Source: Roseiarcus sp963730555
GTDB taxonomy: Bacteria; Pseudomonadota; Alphaproteobacteria; Rhizobiales; Beijerinckiaceae
Direction of reading: 5' to 3'
Assembly: GCA_963730555.1 (NCBI GenBank)
Contig: CAVSSS010000012.1
Coordinates: forward strand, 248,001-312,000
DNA: 64,000 bases
The notes below the pieces were generated by a model. It made no database searches. It was not told the origin of the DNA and saw only the letters and a program-made list of their open reading frames with translations. Made by a program: the position numbers and the translations under genes. This document shows positions 45,083 to 54,901 of this stretch, in pieces; the stretch's first letter is position 1, and the number at the start of each line of letters is the position of its first letter.

Positions 45083-45549
45083 GCGACGCCCAGCGCCAAC
45101 AGAACGCGACGGAGCGCCTCGGCGTCGACCTCAGCGTCGAGCGACACCTTGGCGCCGTTCGGCAGGCTGATCTCCATCGCGCCGCGCCTCGCAGCTCGGC
45201 GCGTCTGACGAGCCGGCTTCGCTGCGACATCGGAAGGCGGCGGCGCTGAGGCCGCGTCCAACTCAAGCAGCTTCACCGGGACAAAGGCCGATCCGCCCCT
45301 CTCCGGTAGAGCGGCCACGACAGGCTTCTCCTTCGCAGGCTCGCGCCGCCGATCGCGCCACCCCTCGCGCGAGCGCCGTATCCACTTGAAAATGAGATTG
45401 GCGTTCAGACCGTGCCGACGCGCGACCGCCGCAACAGAGATGCCAGGCGCAAGCGCCTCCTCGACGATCCTCTTGCGCTCGTCCAGGCTTCTCGTTCGAC
45501 GCCCCTCCCCAGCCCCGTCCCGTGCCGCCATCTGGTGTCCACCTCTCAT
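45079..45549 (-). CDS. tnpA: IS66 accessory protein TnpA (Orf1)
   Basis: Up to 156 residues. HTH of the transposase_8 type (RKRIVEEALAPGISVAAVARRHGLNANLIFKWIRR), basic linker, and the C-terminal MEISLPNGAKVSLDAEVDAEALRRVL typical of IS66 Orf1. The start could be the ATG at 45531 (MAARDG) instead. It probably binds the IS ends. Confidence 0.93.
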   Translation of the reverse strand: MRGGHQMAARDGAGEGRRTRSLDERKRIVEEALAPGISVAAVARRHGLNANLIFKWIRRSREGWRDRRREPAKEKPVVAALPERGGSAFVPVKLLELDAASAPPPSDVAAKPARQTRRAARRGAMEISLPNGAKVSLDAEVDAEALRRVLLALGVA

Positions 45550-45610
45550 TCAGGTGGACACCTAATCTAATCAAATGCGGGCTCACAGGCGGCCATCAGA
45601 TCACGCTTAC

Positions 45611-45678
45611 GATTGCTTCGCCGCAGGCCCGTCCGGAAGGACGGTCGTCTTTTCGACGCCCTATGGCTCGCAACGGCG
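45611..45678. repeat. dispersed repeat, copy 3, interrupted by IS66
   Basis: Continues from the TSD as GATTGCTTCGCCGCAGGCCC, then CCGTCC-GGAA-GGACGG (6-bp stem with a GGAA tetraloop), TCGTCTTTTCGACGCCCTATGGCTC and GCAACGGCG. Joined with 43050-43063 on the other side of the IS it forms one longer repeat unit. Confidence 0.55.
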
Positions 45679-45700
45679 CTGGCTCCGTCAAATCACAACA

Positions 45701-45730
45701 TGCGCTAGTCGCGCTTATTTGCGTTTACTT
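45701..45730. repeat. short relative of the 10-bp phased repeat (copy C)
   Basis: TGCGCTAGTC, GCGCTTATTT, GCGTTTACTT: the CTAG word followed by two 10-bp units like those in copies A (20811-20850) and B (61171-61210), in the same orientation. The hairpin and the leading GCTGTAACCC are absent. It lies just beyond the 3' end of the DUF2125-like gene. Confidence 0.45.
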
Positions 45731-45787
45731 CGAGGGAATTCGCGCGGCCGGTTGCATCCGCGGGCTTCGTGCGGGAGGTCCAGGAGC

Positions 45788-47264
45788 CTATTCCGGCGCT
45801 TTGCCGAAGGGGATGCCGTTGACCTTGATCGAGCGCTCGGAGTCGAGCTCCACCAGCCAGCTCAAGCTGCCGTCGCCTTCGCTTTTCGCCAAGCCCTTGG
45901 CCAACGCCAAGCCGGGCATGGCCTTGCCGGCGATCTCCGGGCCGAGGTCCTTGACCGCCGCCATGGTCTTGTCGAAACCCCGCGCGTGGATCGTGAGTGC
46001 CCCGGTCGGCTTGGCGCGGTCGAGGCGGATCGAGCCGGTAAAGTCCGCGTCGATAGCCGGCGCGACCACATGCGACGGGGCGAACTCGATCTGGACGGGA
46101 CCCGAGCTTAAGAAAGCGGCCTCGACTTTCTCCGCGTTATCGTCCGACAGGAGGGGACCCTCGCCCTCAAGGCTGAGGTCGGAGATCCACTCATTGGCCG
46201 CGGCGGCGATGTCCATGCCCTTGAGCGTCGCCGCGACGTCGATCTCCGAGGGCGTCAGCGCGTTTGCGTTGGGGGGAAGGAGGCCGACGGGCAGGCTCAA
46301 TCCGTCGGCTGAAACGCTGAAGTTGATCGAGCTTTGCGGCCCCGCATTCGCCGCGCCGAGCCGGTATTTGACATCCGCCAGGGCGATCGCGCCGACCGAC
46401 GCGGTGACGACGGTCTTCTGCGCTTCGATCCCCTCATCGACCTTGAGGCCGGGCGCCGCCAATTCCTTGAGCAGGCCCTTGAGCTCCGCCTCGTGGCGCG
46501 CGAGGTCGGCGCGCGCCGGGTTGGCCGCAATGAGGTTCCAGAGGTCGAACGCCTTGCGGCTCTTGAAGCCGTCGACGCCAAGATTGATCACGGCCTTTTC
46601 CGCTCTGCCGCTGAAATTGATCGGGGAATTCATTCTCGCCGGCGCCGACCGCCTTGAGGCCGAGCTCAGCAATCTCCTCCTTCACCTGCGTCGACACCGA
46701 GCCGTCGCCGCTGACACGGGTCGCCAGCGTCTCTTGAGCGGGTCCGAAATCGATCGACTGATTGAGCTTCGGCCTCTGGATCTCGACGGTTCCTTTGTCC
46801 GCGCTTCCCGAGCCGGAGAGAAGCCAAGCGATGGCCGGACTGATCAGCGCCGCCGAGCGAAAATTCGAGAGTTCGACGCTGCCGCTCGCGTCTTTGGAAT
46901 GGAAGGCGATTTTGGGAAGCGAGTCCATGGCGACCCGCCAATTGCCGTCGTCCTGCTCGACCGCCTGGTAGACGATGACCTCCGGATCATAGGAGACGCC
47001 CGTATCAGCAAGGAGCGCGTTGAGCACGCTGAGATCGGCGGAGATAAGATAGTGGGAGCCCTCCGCAGTCACCGTCACCAGTGGCGAGGCGCCGGCCCGT
47101 GCAGCGGGAAAAAATTTGGCGATCAAGGCTTTGAGCGCGTCCGCGCCCTCGGGCGTGGCTGGCTTGTCCGCGGCGAGGACGGGAGATGCGCCGAGCGCCG
47201 CGGCTAGCCACAGAGCCGCGAGGCGACGGCGCGATCGGCGCGGGCGAAGTCGGATAGCGGGCAT
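45788..47264 (-). pseudogene. exported DUF2125-like protein, one frameshift
   Basis: About 490 residues after joining. ATG 47264 gives the signal peptide RRLAALWLAAALGASPVLA. The first frame ends its homologous part near DQVKEEIAELGLKAVG; the second frame takes over near 46640 with NSPINFSGRAEKAVINLGVDGFKSRKAFDLWNLI and runs to KVNGIPFGKAPE. Repeated beta strands of 15-25 residues fit a lipid/AsmA-like scaffold. DUF2125 proteins are alphaproteobacterial envelope proteins without a settled function. Confidence 0.7.
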
Positions 47265-47389
47265 TGGGCGGCCTGTTCGGTTCAGCGAGGACAATTCCCG
47301 AGTCTACGCCCAGCCTATTTCAGATTCTTCGACGCCGCGCGACAATTTCTGTGAAAAGCGACCGCCAGCCGGCGGTCGCTGCCCGCGGC

Positions 47390-48292
47390 TCACCGAGCAG
47401 GCAGCGCCGCCGGACGGTTTTTCGGCGCTTGCGCCTTGGCGACGCCGGCCTTCACCGCGGCTTGCACCTTCTCAAACGCGCGCACCTCGATTTGCCGCAC
47501 GCGCTCGCGCGAGACGCCGAATTCGGTCGAAAGCTCCTCGAGCGTGATCGGCTCGTCAGCCAGCCGGCGCGCCTCGAAGATGCGCCGCTCGCGGGGATTG
47601 AGCACGCTGAGGGCGCCGCGCAGCGCGCCCAGGCGCGCGTCCGATTCCTCTCGGTCGGCGAGCAGGGTTTCCTGATCCACGGTGTCGTCGACCAGCCAAT
47701 CCTGCCACTCGCCCTCACCGCCGTCGCGCAGCGGCGCGTTGAGGGACGCGTCGCCGCCGAGCCGGCGGTTCATGTCGATCACGTCCTGCTTGCCGACGCC
47801 GAGCCGCTTCGAAATCGACTCAACCTGGTCGTCGCGCAGATCGCCCTCGTCCAGCGCAGAAATCCGGCTCTTGGCCTTACGCAGGTTGAAGAACAGCTTC
47901 TTCTGGCTCGCCGTCGTGCCCATCTTCACGAGCGACCACGAGCGCAGGATATATTCCTGGATCGAGGCGCGAATCCACCACATGGCGTAAGTCGCGAGCT
48001 TGAAGCCCTTATCCGGTTCGAAGCGCTTGACCGCCTGCATGAGCCCGACGTTGCCCTCGGAGATCACCTCGCCGATCGGCAAGCCATAGCCGCGATAGCC
48101 CATGGCGATCTTGGCCACGAGCCGCAAATGCGAGGTCACGAGCTTGTGCGCCGCCTCGCGATCCCCATGTTCACGCCAGCGCTTGGCGAGCATGTATTCT
48201 TCCTGCGGCTCCAGCATTGGGAACCGCTTGATCTCCTGCAGGTAGCGGGCAAGACCTGATTCACCCGCAATAATGGGAAGCGAAGCAGCCAT
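47390..48292 (-). CDS. rpoH: heat-shock sigma factor (sigma-32)
   Basis: 300-residue sigma-70-family factor. Region 2 is HKLVTSHLRLVAKIAMGYRGYGLP...GLMQAVKRFEPDKGFKLATYAMWWIRASIQEYILRSWSLV. The RpoH box QKKLFFNLRKAKSRI, which sets sigma-32 apart from other sigmas, is clear near residues 129-143. Region 4 is LEELSTEFGVSRERVRQIEVRAFEKV. The C-terminus is Ala/Pro-rich. Gene order rluD-rpoH on one strand is common in alphaproteobacteria. Confidence 0.95.
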   Translation of the reverse strand: MAASLPIIAGESGLARYLQEIKRFPMLEPQEEYMLAKRWREHGDREAAHKLVTSHLRLVAKIAMGYRGYGLPIGEVISEGNVGLMQAVKRFEPDKGFKLATYAMWWIRASIQEYILRSWSLVKMGTTASQKKLFFNLRKAKSRISALDEGDLRDDQVESISKRLGVGKQDVIDMNRRLGGDASLNAPLRDGGEGEWQDWLVDDTVDQETLLADREESDARLGALRGALSVLNPRERRIFEARRLADEPITLEELSTEFGVSRERVRQIEVRAFEKVQAAVKAGVAKAQAPKNRPAALPAR

Positions 48293-48456
48293 AATTTCCT
48301 CGGATTGGAGACCGGCGGTTGGCCGTCTCGGTCGGCGCTAGGGCCGGTTAGAGATATTGTGGTCGAGCAAGCGTGGCCGAAAAAGGGCCGCGCCTAGACA
48401 CTTATTCGCTACCAATAGGAAATTGTTTCATGAACGCTTCGGGCCGATAAAGGACG

Positions 48457-49563
48457 TCAGGCCGCCCGATCGGATCGTAATGCTTTGATCAACCTCGCAA
48501 AATCTTTGGGCGGCTGGCGCTCGAAGCGGAGCGGTTCGCCGGTGATGGGATGTTCGAACCCCAGGACGGAGGCGTGGAGAGCCTGTCGTCCGAGAGCGTC
48601 AAGCGCGGATGCGGCGCGGCCGCCGAGCAGCGCCGCCTTGGTCTTGAACCCCGATCCATAAACCGAATCGCCTAACAGCGGATGACCGATAGACGCCATA
48701 TGGACCCGAATTTGATGCGTCCGGCCTGTCTCGAGCTGGCAGGCGATCTGGCTTGCGGGCCCCAGGGCTTCCTCGAGCCGCCAGTGGGTCGTGGCGTGAC
48801 GACCGCGCTCCTCGCTCACGATGGCCATTTTCTCCCGATGGCGCGGATCGCGTCCGATTGATCCTGTGACCTTGCCCGCGCTCGCGTCGAAGGCGCCCCA
48901 GACGAGCGCGAGATATTCGCGCTTCAAGGAGCCGGTGCGGCCGTGGTCGGCGAAGAGTTCGGCGAGGCCCCGATGCGCGGCGTCCGTCTTGGCGACAATG
49001 AGAAGTCCCGACGTGTCCTTGTCGAGCCGGTGCACGATGCCGGGCCGCTTGACCCCGCCGACGCCCGACAAGCTCGCCCCGCAATGGCGGATCAGCGCGT
49101 TGACCAGCGTGCCGGCCGCATGGCCCGGCGCCGGGTGGACGACGAGCCCGGCTGGCTTGTCGATCACGATCAGATGCTCGTCCTCATAAATCACCGCAAG
49201 CTTGATGTCCTCGCCGACGAGGGGCGATTCCTCCGGCGACGGCGCCTCGAAGGCGATGCGTGCGCCCGCCGTGAGCCGCGTCGAAGGATCGCGCGCAACG
49301 CTTTCATCGACCCTCACCTCCCCGGCCTCGATCAGCGCCTTGAGCCGGGTGCGCGAGAGGGCGATGCGTTTTGCGGCCGCCGCCTGGCCCAGGAAGCGGT
49401 CGAGCCGCTCGCCGGCGTTCTCTGCGCCGACCTCGAAGACCTGCAGCCCTTCGGGCGCAACAAGCGGGAGGCGGGGCGGCGCATCAACCGGAGTGTCTTG
49501 CAGCTCGGTCTCCTCGGCCTCAGGCGCACGGCTCCAGGCGCGCCGCTTGGTCTTTGCGTTCAC
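48457..49563 (-). CDS. rluD: RluD-type 23S rRNA pseudouridine synthase
   Basis: 368 residues. The S4 RNA-binding domain (about 45-110, ALSRTRLKALIEAGEVRVD) precedes the RluA-family catalytic domain with VIDKPAGLVVHPAPGH and GIVHRLDKDTSGLLIVAKTD (catalytic Asp), then LETGRTHQIRVHMASIGHPLLGD. GTG 49563 overlaps the upstream methyltransferase stop as GTGA, so the genes are coupled. A proline/acidic tail precedes the S4 domain. Confidence 0.92.
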   Translation of the reverse strand: MNAKTKRRAWSRAPEAEETELQDTPVDAPPRLPLVAPEGLQVFEVGAENAGERLDRFLGQAAAAKRIALSRTRLKALIEAGEVRVDESVARDPSTRLTAGARIAFEAPSPEESPLVGEDIKLAVIYEDEHLIVIDKPAGLVVHPAPGHAAGTLVNALIRHCGASLSGVGGVKRPGIVHRLDKDTSGLLIVAKTDAAHRGLAELFADHGRTGSLKREYLALVWGAFDASAGKVTGSIGRDPRHREKMAIVSEERGRHATTHWRLEEALGPASQIACQLETGRTHQIRVHMASIGHPLLGDSVYGSGFKTKAALLGGRAASALDALGRQALHASVLGFEHPITGEPLRFERQPPKDFARLIKALRSDRAA

Positions 49564-50543
49564 GTCCGTTCCCGCCGGCGCGGCCGACCGGCGCCGCTCT
49601 CCGCCGCCGGCGGCGCGACGAGGGGACCGAGCGCCGCGACGATCGCCTCCACGTCCAGCCGCGTGCCGGGCTTATGGGCGTCGAGTCCGCGCCGCATCGC
49701 CGCCACATGGGCCGGGCTGTTGCCGCAGCAACCGCCGATGATGCGCGCCCCGCAATCCACGGCCAGTCCGGCGTATTTCTCCATCAACTCCGGGGCGCCG
49801 GAATAATGGATTTCCGCCCCATGCCATTGCGGCACGCCGGCGTTGGCCTTGGCGATCAACGGAGCGCCCGATTTCATGCCAAGGATCGCGGCCAACAGAT
49901 CGGAGGCGCCGACGCCGCAATTTGCCCCATAAGCGACAGGCGACGGATCGAAGGCTTCGACAAGCTCGCTGAACGCGGCCGGCGCCACCCCCATCATGGT
50001 GCGTCCCGCGGTGTCAAAACTGGCGGTGACCGTGTACGGCATGCCGCACTTGCCTGCCGCGACCGCCGCTGCGCGCATTTCTTCCGGCGCGGACATGGTC
50101 TCGATCCAGGCGACGTCGGCGCCGCCTTCGCGCAGGCCCTCGATCTGCTCGGTAAAAACGTCGACCGCCTCGTCTTCGCTCAGCGGTCCGAGCGGAGTAA
50201 GGAGGTCGCCTGTCGGTCCGATCGATCCGGCGACCACCACGGGGCGACCTGCGTTGTCGGCGACCTTGCGCGCGATCCCAGCGGCCAGGCGATTGAACTC
50301 GCGCGTCCGGCCCTCGAGCTTGTGCAGCATCAGGCGGCGACGGTTGGCCCCGAAACTGTTGGTCAGAATGATGTTGGAACCCGCGTCGATGAAAGCCTGG
50401 TGCAGGCTCTCGATCCGGTCGGGATGCTCGGCGTTCCAGAGCTCGGGCGCGTCGCCGGAGGTCAAGCCCATGGCGAAAAGATTGGTGCCCGTGGCGCCGT
50501 CCGCCAGCAGCGGCCGACCCTCGGCCAGAAGGGATTGCAACAT
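49560..50543 (-). CDS. bmt: homocysteine (betaine) S-methyltransferase
   Basis: 327 residues. (beta/alpha)8 homocysteine methyltransferase with LLADGATGTNLFAMGL near the start, NSFGANRRRL, the GANCGVG zinc-Cys site and GGCCGNSPAHVAAM with the paired zinc cysteines. Betaine is the usual donor for this alphaproteobacterial type. I placed the start at ATG 50543, where homologues begin; the frame opens further upstream over the tamB end. Last but one of the tamA-tamB-bmt-rluD run. Confidence 0.85.
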   Translation of the reverse strand: MLQSLLAEGRPLLADGATGTNLFAMGLTSGDAPELWNAEHPDRIESLHQAFIDAGSNIILTNSFGANRRRLMLHKLEGRTREFNRLAAGIARKVADNAGRPVVVAGSIGPTGDLLTPLGPLSEDEAVDVFTEQIEGLREGGADVAWIETMSAPEEMRAAAVAAGKCGMPYTVTASFDTAGRTMMGVAPAAFSELVEAFDPSPVAYGANCGVGASDLLAAILGMKSGAPLIAKANAGVPQWHGAEIHYSGAPELMEKYAGLAVDCGARIIGGCCGNSPAHVAAMRRGLDAHKPGTRLDVEAIVAALGPLVAPPAAESGAGRPRRRERT

Positions 50544-50638
50544 CTTGGGTTCTCTTCGAAGCGGCGCTACGCTTCTGACCATATTTAGCGCCGCGGCGGC
50601 GTGGCGCAAGATTGGGCGGATTAGGGCAATCCGGCGCG

Positions 50639-53600
50639 CTACTTGTACTCCCAATCGAGGCCGACGCCGGCGCTCGACCCGCCGCTGGCGTCGAAGCCTG
50701 CCTGGAGTTTGACATGGCGGGTGACGTCGTAATTCAGGTTGACTCCGTTGTCCTGAGACCGCGCTCCAGTCGTTACGCCGACGCTCACCCGGTCGTTGAT
50801 CGCGCGGGTTGCGCTGACCAGAGCTCCGCCCGTCGCGCTCGAGCTGATGTCGAGACTGTCGACGCCAAGCGATTTTCGTATGTGCTCGAACGCGTCGACT
50901 TGGCCGGAAAGGGTCGCGACTGCATTCGCCAATTCAACCGCCTGAAAACCCGATAAGCTGCCCCACGACCGCTGAAACAGGACTCGGGAAAGGATCTCAT
51001 CCTCCGGCAGGCTGGGACTGGAGCTGATCTGAAACGTCGGCTGAATTGCGGGGCCGGTCACGCTTATGCGGGCGGTGACGCCGGTCGTGCTTGTCTCGGC
51101 GACAAGATCGAGATCGGGCATAACGTCGCCGTGGAACCGGACGTTTCCGCGGGTGAAGGTAAGGCGCGAGCTTAGAAGCGTGAACGAGCCGCGCAGTAAA
51201 TTGAAGCCTCCGGTCACCTGCGGATCGCGGGCCGAACCGGCGACATGCAAATCCCCCCCCAGTTCCGCATAGATGCCGCGACCCCGCACGAAAATGCGCC
51301 CGGCTGCGGATATCGTCAGCGCGAGCGTCGCATCAAACAGCGGCGCACGCGCGCCGTGTCCCTTGGCCAGCAGCGCTAGCCGCGCCCGCGCCGTCGGGGT
51401 CGGATTGAGATGCTTGGTTCCGGGAATGGGCGCGGCGACGCTATTGAAGCGATCGGGCACAGAGATGTCCATCCCAACGACCGTGATGCGCCCGTCGACT
51501 CTCGGCTTCTGCGCGAGCGGGCCTGAGATATTGAGGGCCATGTCGGCGGTCGCGGAGAGAATGTCGTTAGCGACGAGTTGGGCGTGTTGCCCAGTTACGC
51601 GAATGGAGCCGGGAAAGCCGGCGACCGGATCCAGCCTCACTTCGCCGGTGGCGCTTATCGAACCGCCGTTCGGCGTTGTCCCTGCCAAATGATCGATTCG
51701 AATCGTGTCGCCGTTAGCTACGAATGTCCCAGTCACTGCTGTCAGCTTGAATCCCGTCTGATCGTCCATGAGTTCGCCGCCGCTTAGCCGCACCGTCCCT
51801 TGCGCCTGCGGCTTCGCCATCGTTCCGCGCAGCTGAAACGCGATCGCCAGCGAGCCGGCCCCATGACGGCCGGAGACGGAAAACATGGAATTGGCGAGGC
51901 GGGCGTCGAGGGAGCCATCGACCTTCACGTCCAGCGGCCCATCGGGCGCGAGGGGAGCGGACCCGGTTACGCGCACGACGTTGCCGGTCCCGGCGTTGAT
52001 TGTCGCGTCAAGCGACGTCCGGCCTCCTGCGAGCCGGCCGGAGCCGGCGACCTCGAGCGCGGGCAAGCCAACATTGCGTATTTGCGGCACGCTCACGCGG
52101 CTCAGACGCATACGCCATTCGCCGGTCGGATTGCCTGGCGTTCCGCCGATCGTCGCCTCGCCGTCGGCGACGCCGGATAGGCCGAGGCCGGGCGAGACCA
52201 GATCGACAACCGCCAGCGGCAGGGCCGCGGCGCTCGCTCTCAGCGCCAGCGTCGATCCGCTATGGCCGGAGAGCGACAACCGGCCCGCGCCTACACGAAA
52301 CGCAAGGTCCTTGATGTCGAGGCCATCGCCCCCGTAGGTCACGGTCGCCGGTGCTGCGAGTGTGATGCGCTGACCGCCGCCCTGAGCGACGAAGCTTGCG
52401 AGTTCCAAACGCGTCGGCGGGCCGCCGAAAAGACGCCCGCGCGCATTGATCGCGAGGCCGCGCGCGTTCCCGCTCAATTCGAGATCGCTGGCCGAGGCGT
52501 TCCCCGTGGCCGTCAGCTTGACGCCGGTGATCGACTGACCGGCGACTTCAGCCCGCGCCAGTTGGGCAAAGCCGGAGATGACCTTCGCGCCCCACAAGTC
52601 AGCGACCTTAAGGTCGACTTTGAGGCCCTCGAGTTTATTCGCGCCTATCGTCATCCGATCGCTGTTCGCCGCGATCGAGAGCGATTGCTTGCCATCGGCG
52701 ACCGAGGCGCTCGCTTTCGCCTGAAGGGCGCCCGTCAACTTGGTGAGAACTAGGGGAGACAGGTCATCGAGATTGGTCGCGCTGAAGCTCAGGTCGCCGG
52801 TCGCCAGGTTGTCAGCGCCAACGGCGAGGACGCCCGTCAGCCGCGCCGAAGCGAGGCTAAGCCCGAGATTGTCGATGGCCCAGCCGCCATCGTCGTGTTT
52901 CGTCACATGCATCGAGCCTTGGAGAGCATGGCCGTCGACATCGCCGGATAGGGAAGCGTGCGCGTCGATGAGGCCGGTGACGTGATTGGCGAGCGCCTCC
53001 AGGGCGAGACCCGACGTCTTGCGGTCGAGGAGCCTGCCTTCCCCCAAATTCGCTTTCAGTGCGGCGGTGAGATCGGATGGCGTCCCGCTCAGCGCGGCGG
53101 CGATCTCCGCCTTGCCGCTAACGCGCGGGTCGAGGATTTGGACCTGCGGAACCTCGATGCGTGCGCCTAGATCGACTTTGTCGCGCCCGTACTCCCCATT
53201 GAGCCGCGCCGATCCATGTTGGCCGCTCGCCAAAAGGTCCGAGAAGCCGAACCCGCCGCCCGGCGTCAGCCGCGCAGCGCCGGTTACATCGAGCGTTCCA
53301 CCGGTCGCCCGGTCAAACATGGGCAAGTTGGTCGCAAGTTTCGTCGCATGCGCGTCAATGGTTGCGCTCAGCGCGCCATAACGCGGCGCGCCGTCTAAAT
53401 CGGCAGCGATGCGCGCTTCGCCTTTGAGAGTTCCGCCAGCGAGGAGGGCGAAGCGGCTCAAGTCGCGGGCGACGATGTTCGCCTTGCCGCGAATTTCGCT
53501 CGGCGACAGGAGACCGGAATATTGGGCGCTAAAATTGGGCGCAGAGAGATCGAGCGCGTCGAACGTCATTTCGCCCCTCGACGAGGCGGAGCCGCGCATT

Positions 53601-54901
53601 GTCAGCGTCAACTCGCGGCCGACCGCTTGGGCAAAGGCTGGATCAGCGACCGCGAGACCGTTCACCTTGGCCTCCCCCTCGAACAGGATCCGCGTCTTCT
53701 CCTCGGTCAGCGGACCATCGGGACTCGCGCGGAACGTCGCCTCGACGCGGTCGACTGATCCTTGCTCGACGCGGATCTGTCCGGCGTCGAAAGCCCCATC
53801 GATGGTTGGGCTCGCGAGGGGTCCATTGATCGAAGCGTTGAGATCCAGTTTTCCGACCGTTGTGGAGCCTGGAATGGCGCCGGCGTGGACCTTGAGATCG
53901 AGAAGGCCGTTGGCGGATTTCTCGCCTTCGAAGTCGAGCCGCGCGGCGGCCGACACGAGGTGCAGGCCGCCGGGCAAGGCGATGGTCGAATCGTCGTTGA
54001 ACTGGACGTCGCCCTTGAGCGTCGTCTCCCCTGCAAAGACCGGCTGGACAACGGTTGGCGCAAGTCCCTCGAGGCGCGAGTTGAGATCGAGCGTAAGCTT
54101 CCGCCCGGCGCCCTGCCGCGCAACGATCACTTGACCATTCGCCCACACATCCGCGCCTGCGCTGAAATCGAGCTTCGCCGTGAAATTGTCCAAGGCGCCT
54201 GCGCCATTGAAGGCGAGCTTGACCGGCGGCAGGCCGGGAAGATTGGCAAGATGCGCAAAAATACCGCCAGCGGGCTCGGCGGAATTGACGTTGAGCGTGA
54301 GCCGATCGGTGGCGGGAACGTAGGTCAAGAGCACTTTGAAGTCGCCTGGCGCGTCGAGCCGCTGTGCGGTCAGCGTAAGGTCGAGCCCCTCGGACGGTGG
54401 TCCAAGCGTCGCCTTGCCTGAAATGTCGAGGCGAGCCGCGACGCCGACGACCGGCTCGCCAAGCGAGAACTCCTGCACGCCGAATTGCTTTATGATCACC
54501 TTGAGCGGCAGTTCGGGCAAGATCGGCTGCTGGGCCCCCGTGTCAGGAGGCGGAGTTTCAGAGGGAAGCGGACGCCGCAGAAACTGCATGTGTCCGATCG
54601 TGAGCTGATCGACCTCGAGCCGTCGGCTGAACAAAGCCAGCCGGTTCCAGACAAGGCGAACCTTGTCGACTTTAAGCCAAGGCCCCTGCCGGTCGGAGAG
54701 GACGATGTCGCTGATGGACGCGTCGGAGGACAGCACGCCGTCCACAGCGCCGATCGAGACGCTCATCGACGGCGAGGACAAAGCCCGCGAGATGAGGTCG
54801 GCTAGCACGCCCTTGTCACCCTCCGCCGCATAAGCGCTCCCGCTGAGGACGAGGAGAGCGATCAGCGCCAAAGTTTTGAGGGGGAACAAGACCTTTGCCA
54901 T
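50639..54901 (-). CDS. tamB: TamB, inner-membrane subunit of the translocation and assembly module
   Basis: 1420-residue periplasm-spanning protein. An N-terminal signal/anchor (KVLFPLKTLALIALLVLSGSAYA) is followed by more than 1000 residues of short beta strands (the TamB/AsmA groove) and the C-terminal DUF490 domain (about 1080-1420) with GGFNLLRGSFTLLSSRLTFTRGNVRFHGD, and the closing GVGLDWEYK. ATG 54901 shares an A with the tamA stop (TAATG). It works with TamA in outer-membrane protein or lipid transport. No frameshift over 4.2 kb. Confidence 0.93.
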   Translation of the reverse strand: MAKVLFPLKTLALIALLVLSGSAYAAEGDKGVLADLISRALSSPSMSVSIGAVDGVLSSDASISDIVLSDRQGPWLKVDKVRLVWNRLALFSRRLEVDQLTIGHMQFLRRPLPSETPPPDTGAQQPILPELPLKVIIKQFGVQEFSLGEPVVGVAARLDISGKATLGPPSEGLDLTLTAQRLDAPGDFKVLLTYVPATDRLTLNVNSAEPAGGIFAHLANLPGLPPVKLAFNGAGALDNFTAKLDFSAGADVWANGQVIVARQGAGRKLTLDLNSRLEGLAPTVVQPVFAGETTLKGDVQFNDDSTIALPGGLHLVSAAARLDFEGEKSANGLLDLKVHAGAIPGSTTVGKLDLNASINGPLASPTIDGAFDAGQIRVEQGSVDRVEATFRASPDGPLTEEKTRILFEGEAKVNGLAVADPAFAQAVGRELTLTMRGSASSRGEMTFDALDLSAPNFSAQYSGLLSPSEIRGKANIVARDLSRFALLAGGTLKGEARIAADLDGAPRYGALSATIDAHATKLATNLPMFDRATGGTLDVTGAARLTPGGGFGFSDLLASGQHGSARLNGEYGRDKVDLGARIEVPQVQILDPRVSGKAEIAAALSGTPSDLTAALKANLGEGRLLDRKTSGLALEALANHVTGLIDAHASLSGDVDGHALQGSMHVTKHDDGGWAIDNLGLSLASARLTGVLAVGADNLATGDLSFSATNLDDLSPLVLTKLTGALQAKASASVADGKQSLSIAANSDRMTIGANKLEGLKVDLKVADLWGAKVISGFAQLARAEVAGQSITGVKLTATGNASASDLELSGNARGLAINARGRLFGGPPTRLELASFVAQGGGQRITLAAPATVTYGGDGLDIKDLAFRVGAGRLSLSGHSGSTLALRASAAALPLAVVDLVSPGLGLSGVADGEATIGGTPGNPTGEWRMRLSRVSVPQIRNVGLPALEVAGSGRLAGGRTSLDATINAGTGNVVRVTGSAPLAPDGPLDVKVDGSLDARLANSMFSVSGRHGAGSLAIAFQLRGTMAKPQAQGTVRLSGGELMDDQTGFKLTAVTGTFVANGDTIRIDHLAGTTPNGGSISATGEVRLDPVAGFPGSIRVTGQHAQLVANDILSATADMALNISGPLAQKPRVDGRITVVGMDISVPDRFNSVAAPIPGTKHLNPTPTARARLALLAKGHGARAPLFDATLALTISAAGRIFVRGRGIYAELGGDLHVAGSARDPQVTGGFNLLRGSFTLLSSRLTFTRGNVRFHGDVMPDLDLVAETSTTGVTARISVTGPAIQPTFQISSSPSLPEDEILSRVLFQRSWGSLSGFQAVELANAVATLSGQVDAFEHIRKSLGVDSLDISSSATGGALVSATRAINDRVSVGVTTGARSQDNGVNLNYDVTRHVKLQAGFDASGGSSAGVGLDWEYK

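Larger units (their letters stand above)
43072..45610 (-). mobile_element. complete IS66-family insertion sequence
   Basis: 2539 bp. The ends match as inverted repeats: GTAAGCGTGATCTGACGGCC at the left, and on the complementary strand of the right end GTAAGCGTGATCTGATGGCC (one mismatch in 20). An 8-bp direct duplication GATTGCTT flanks it at 43064-43071 and 45611-45618, the target length known for IS66. It carries the classic tnpA-tnpB-tnpC set on the minus strand, all intact, so it is probably recent and possibly active. Confidence 0.95.
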
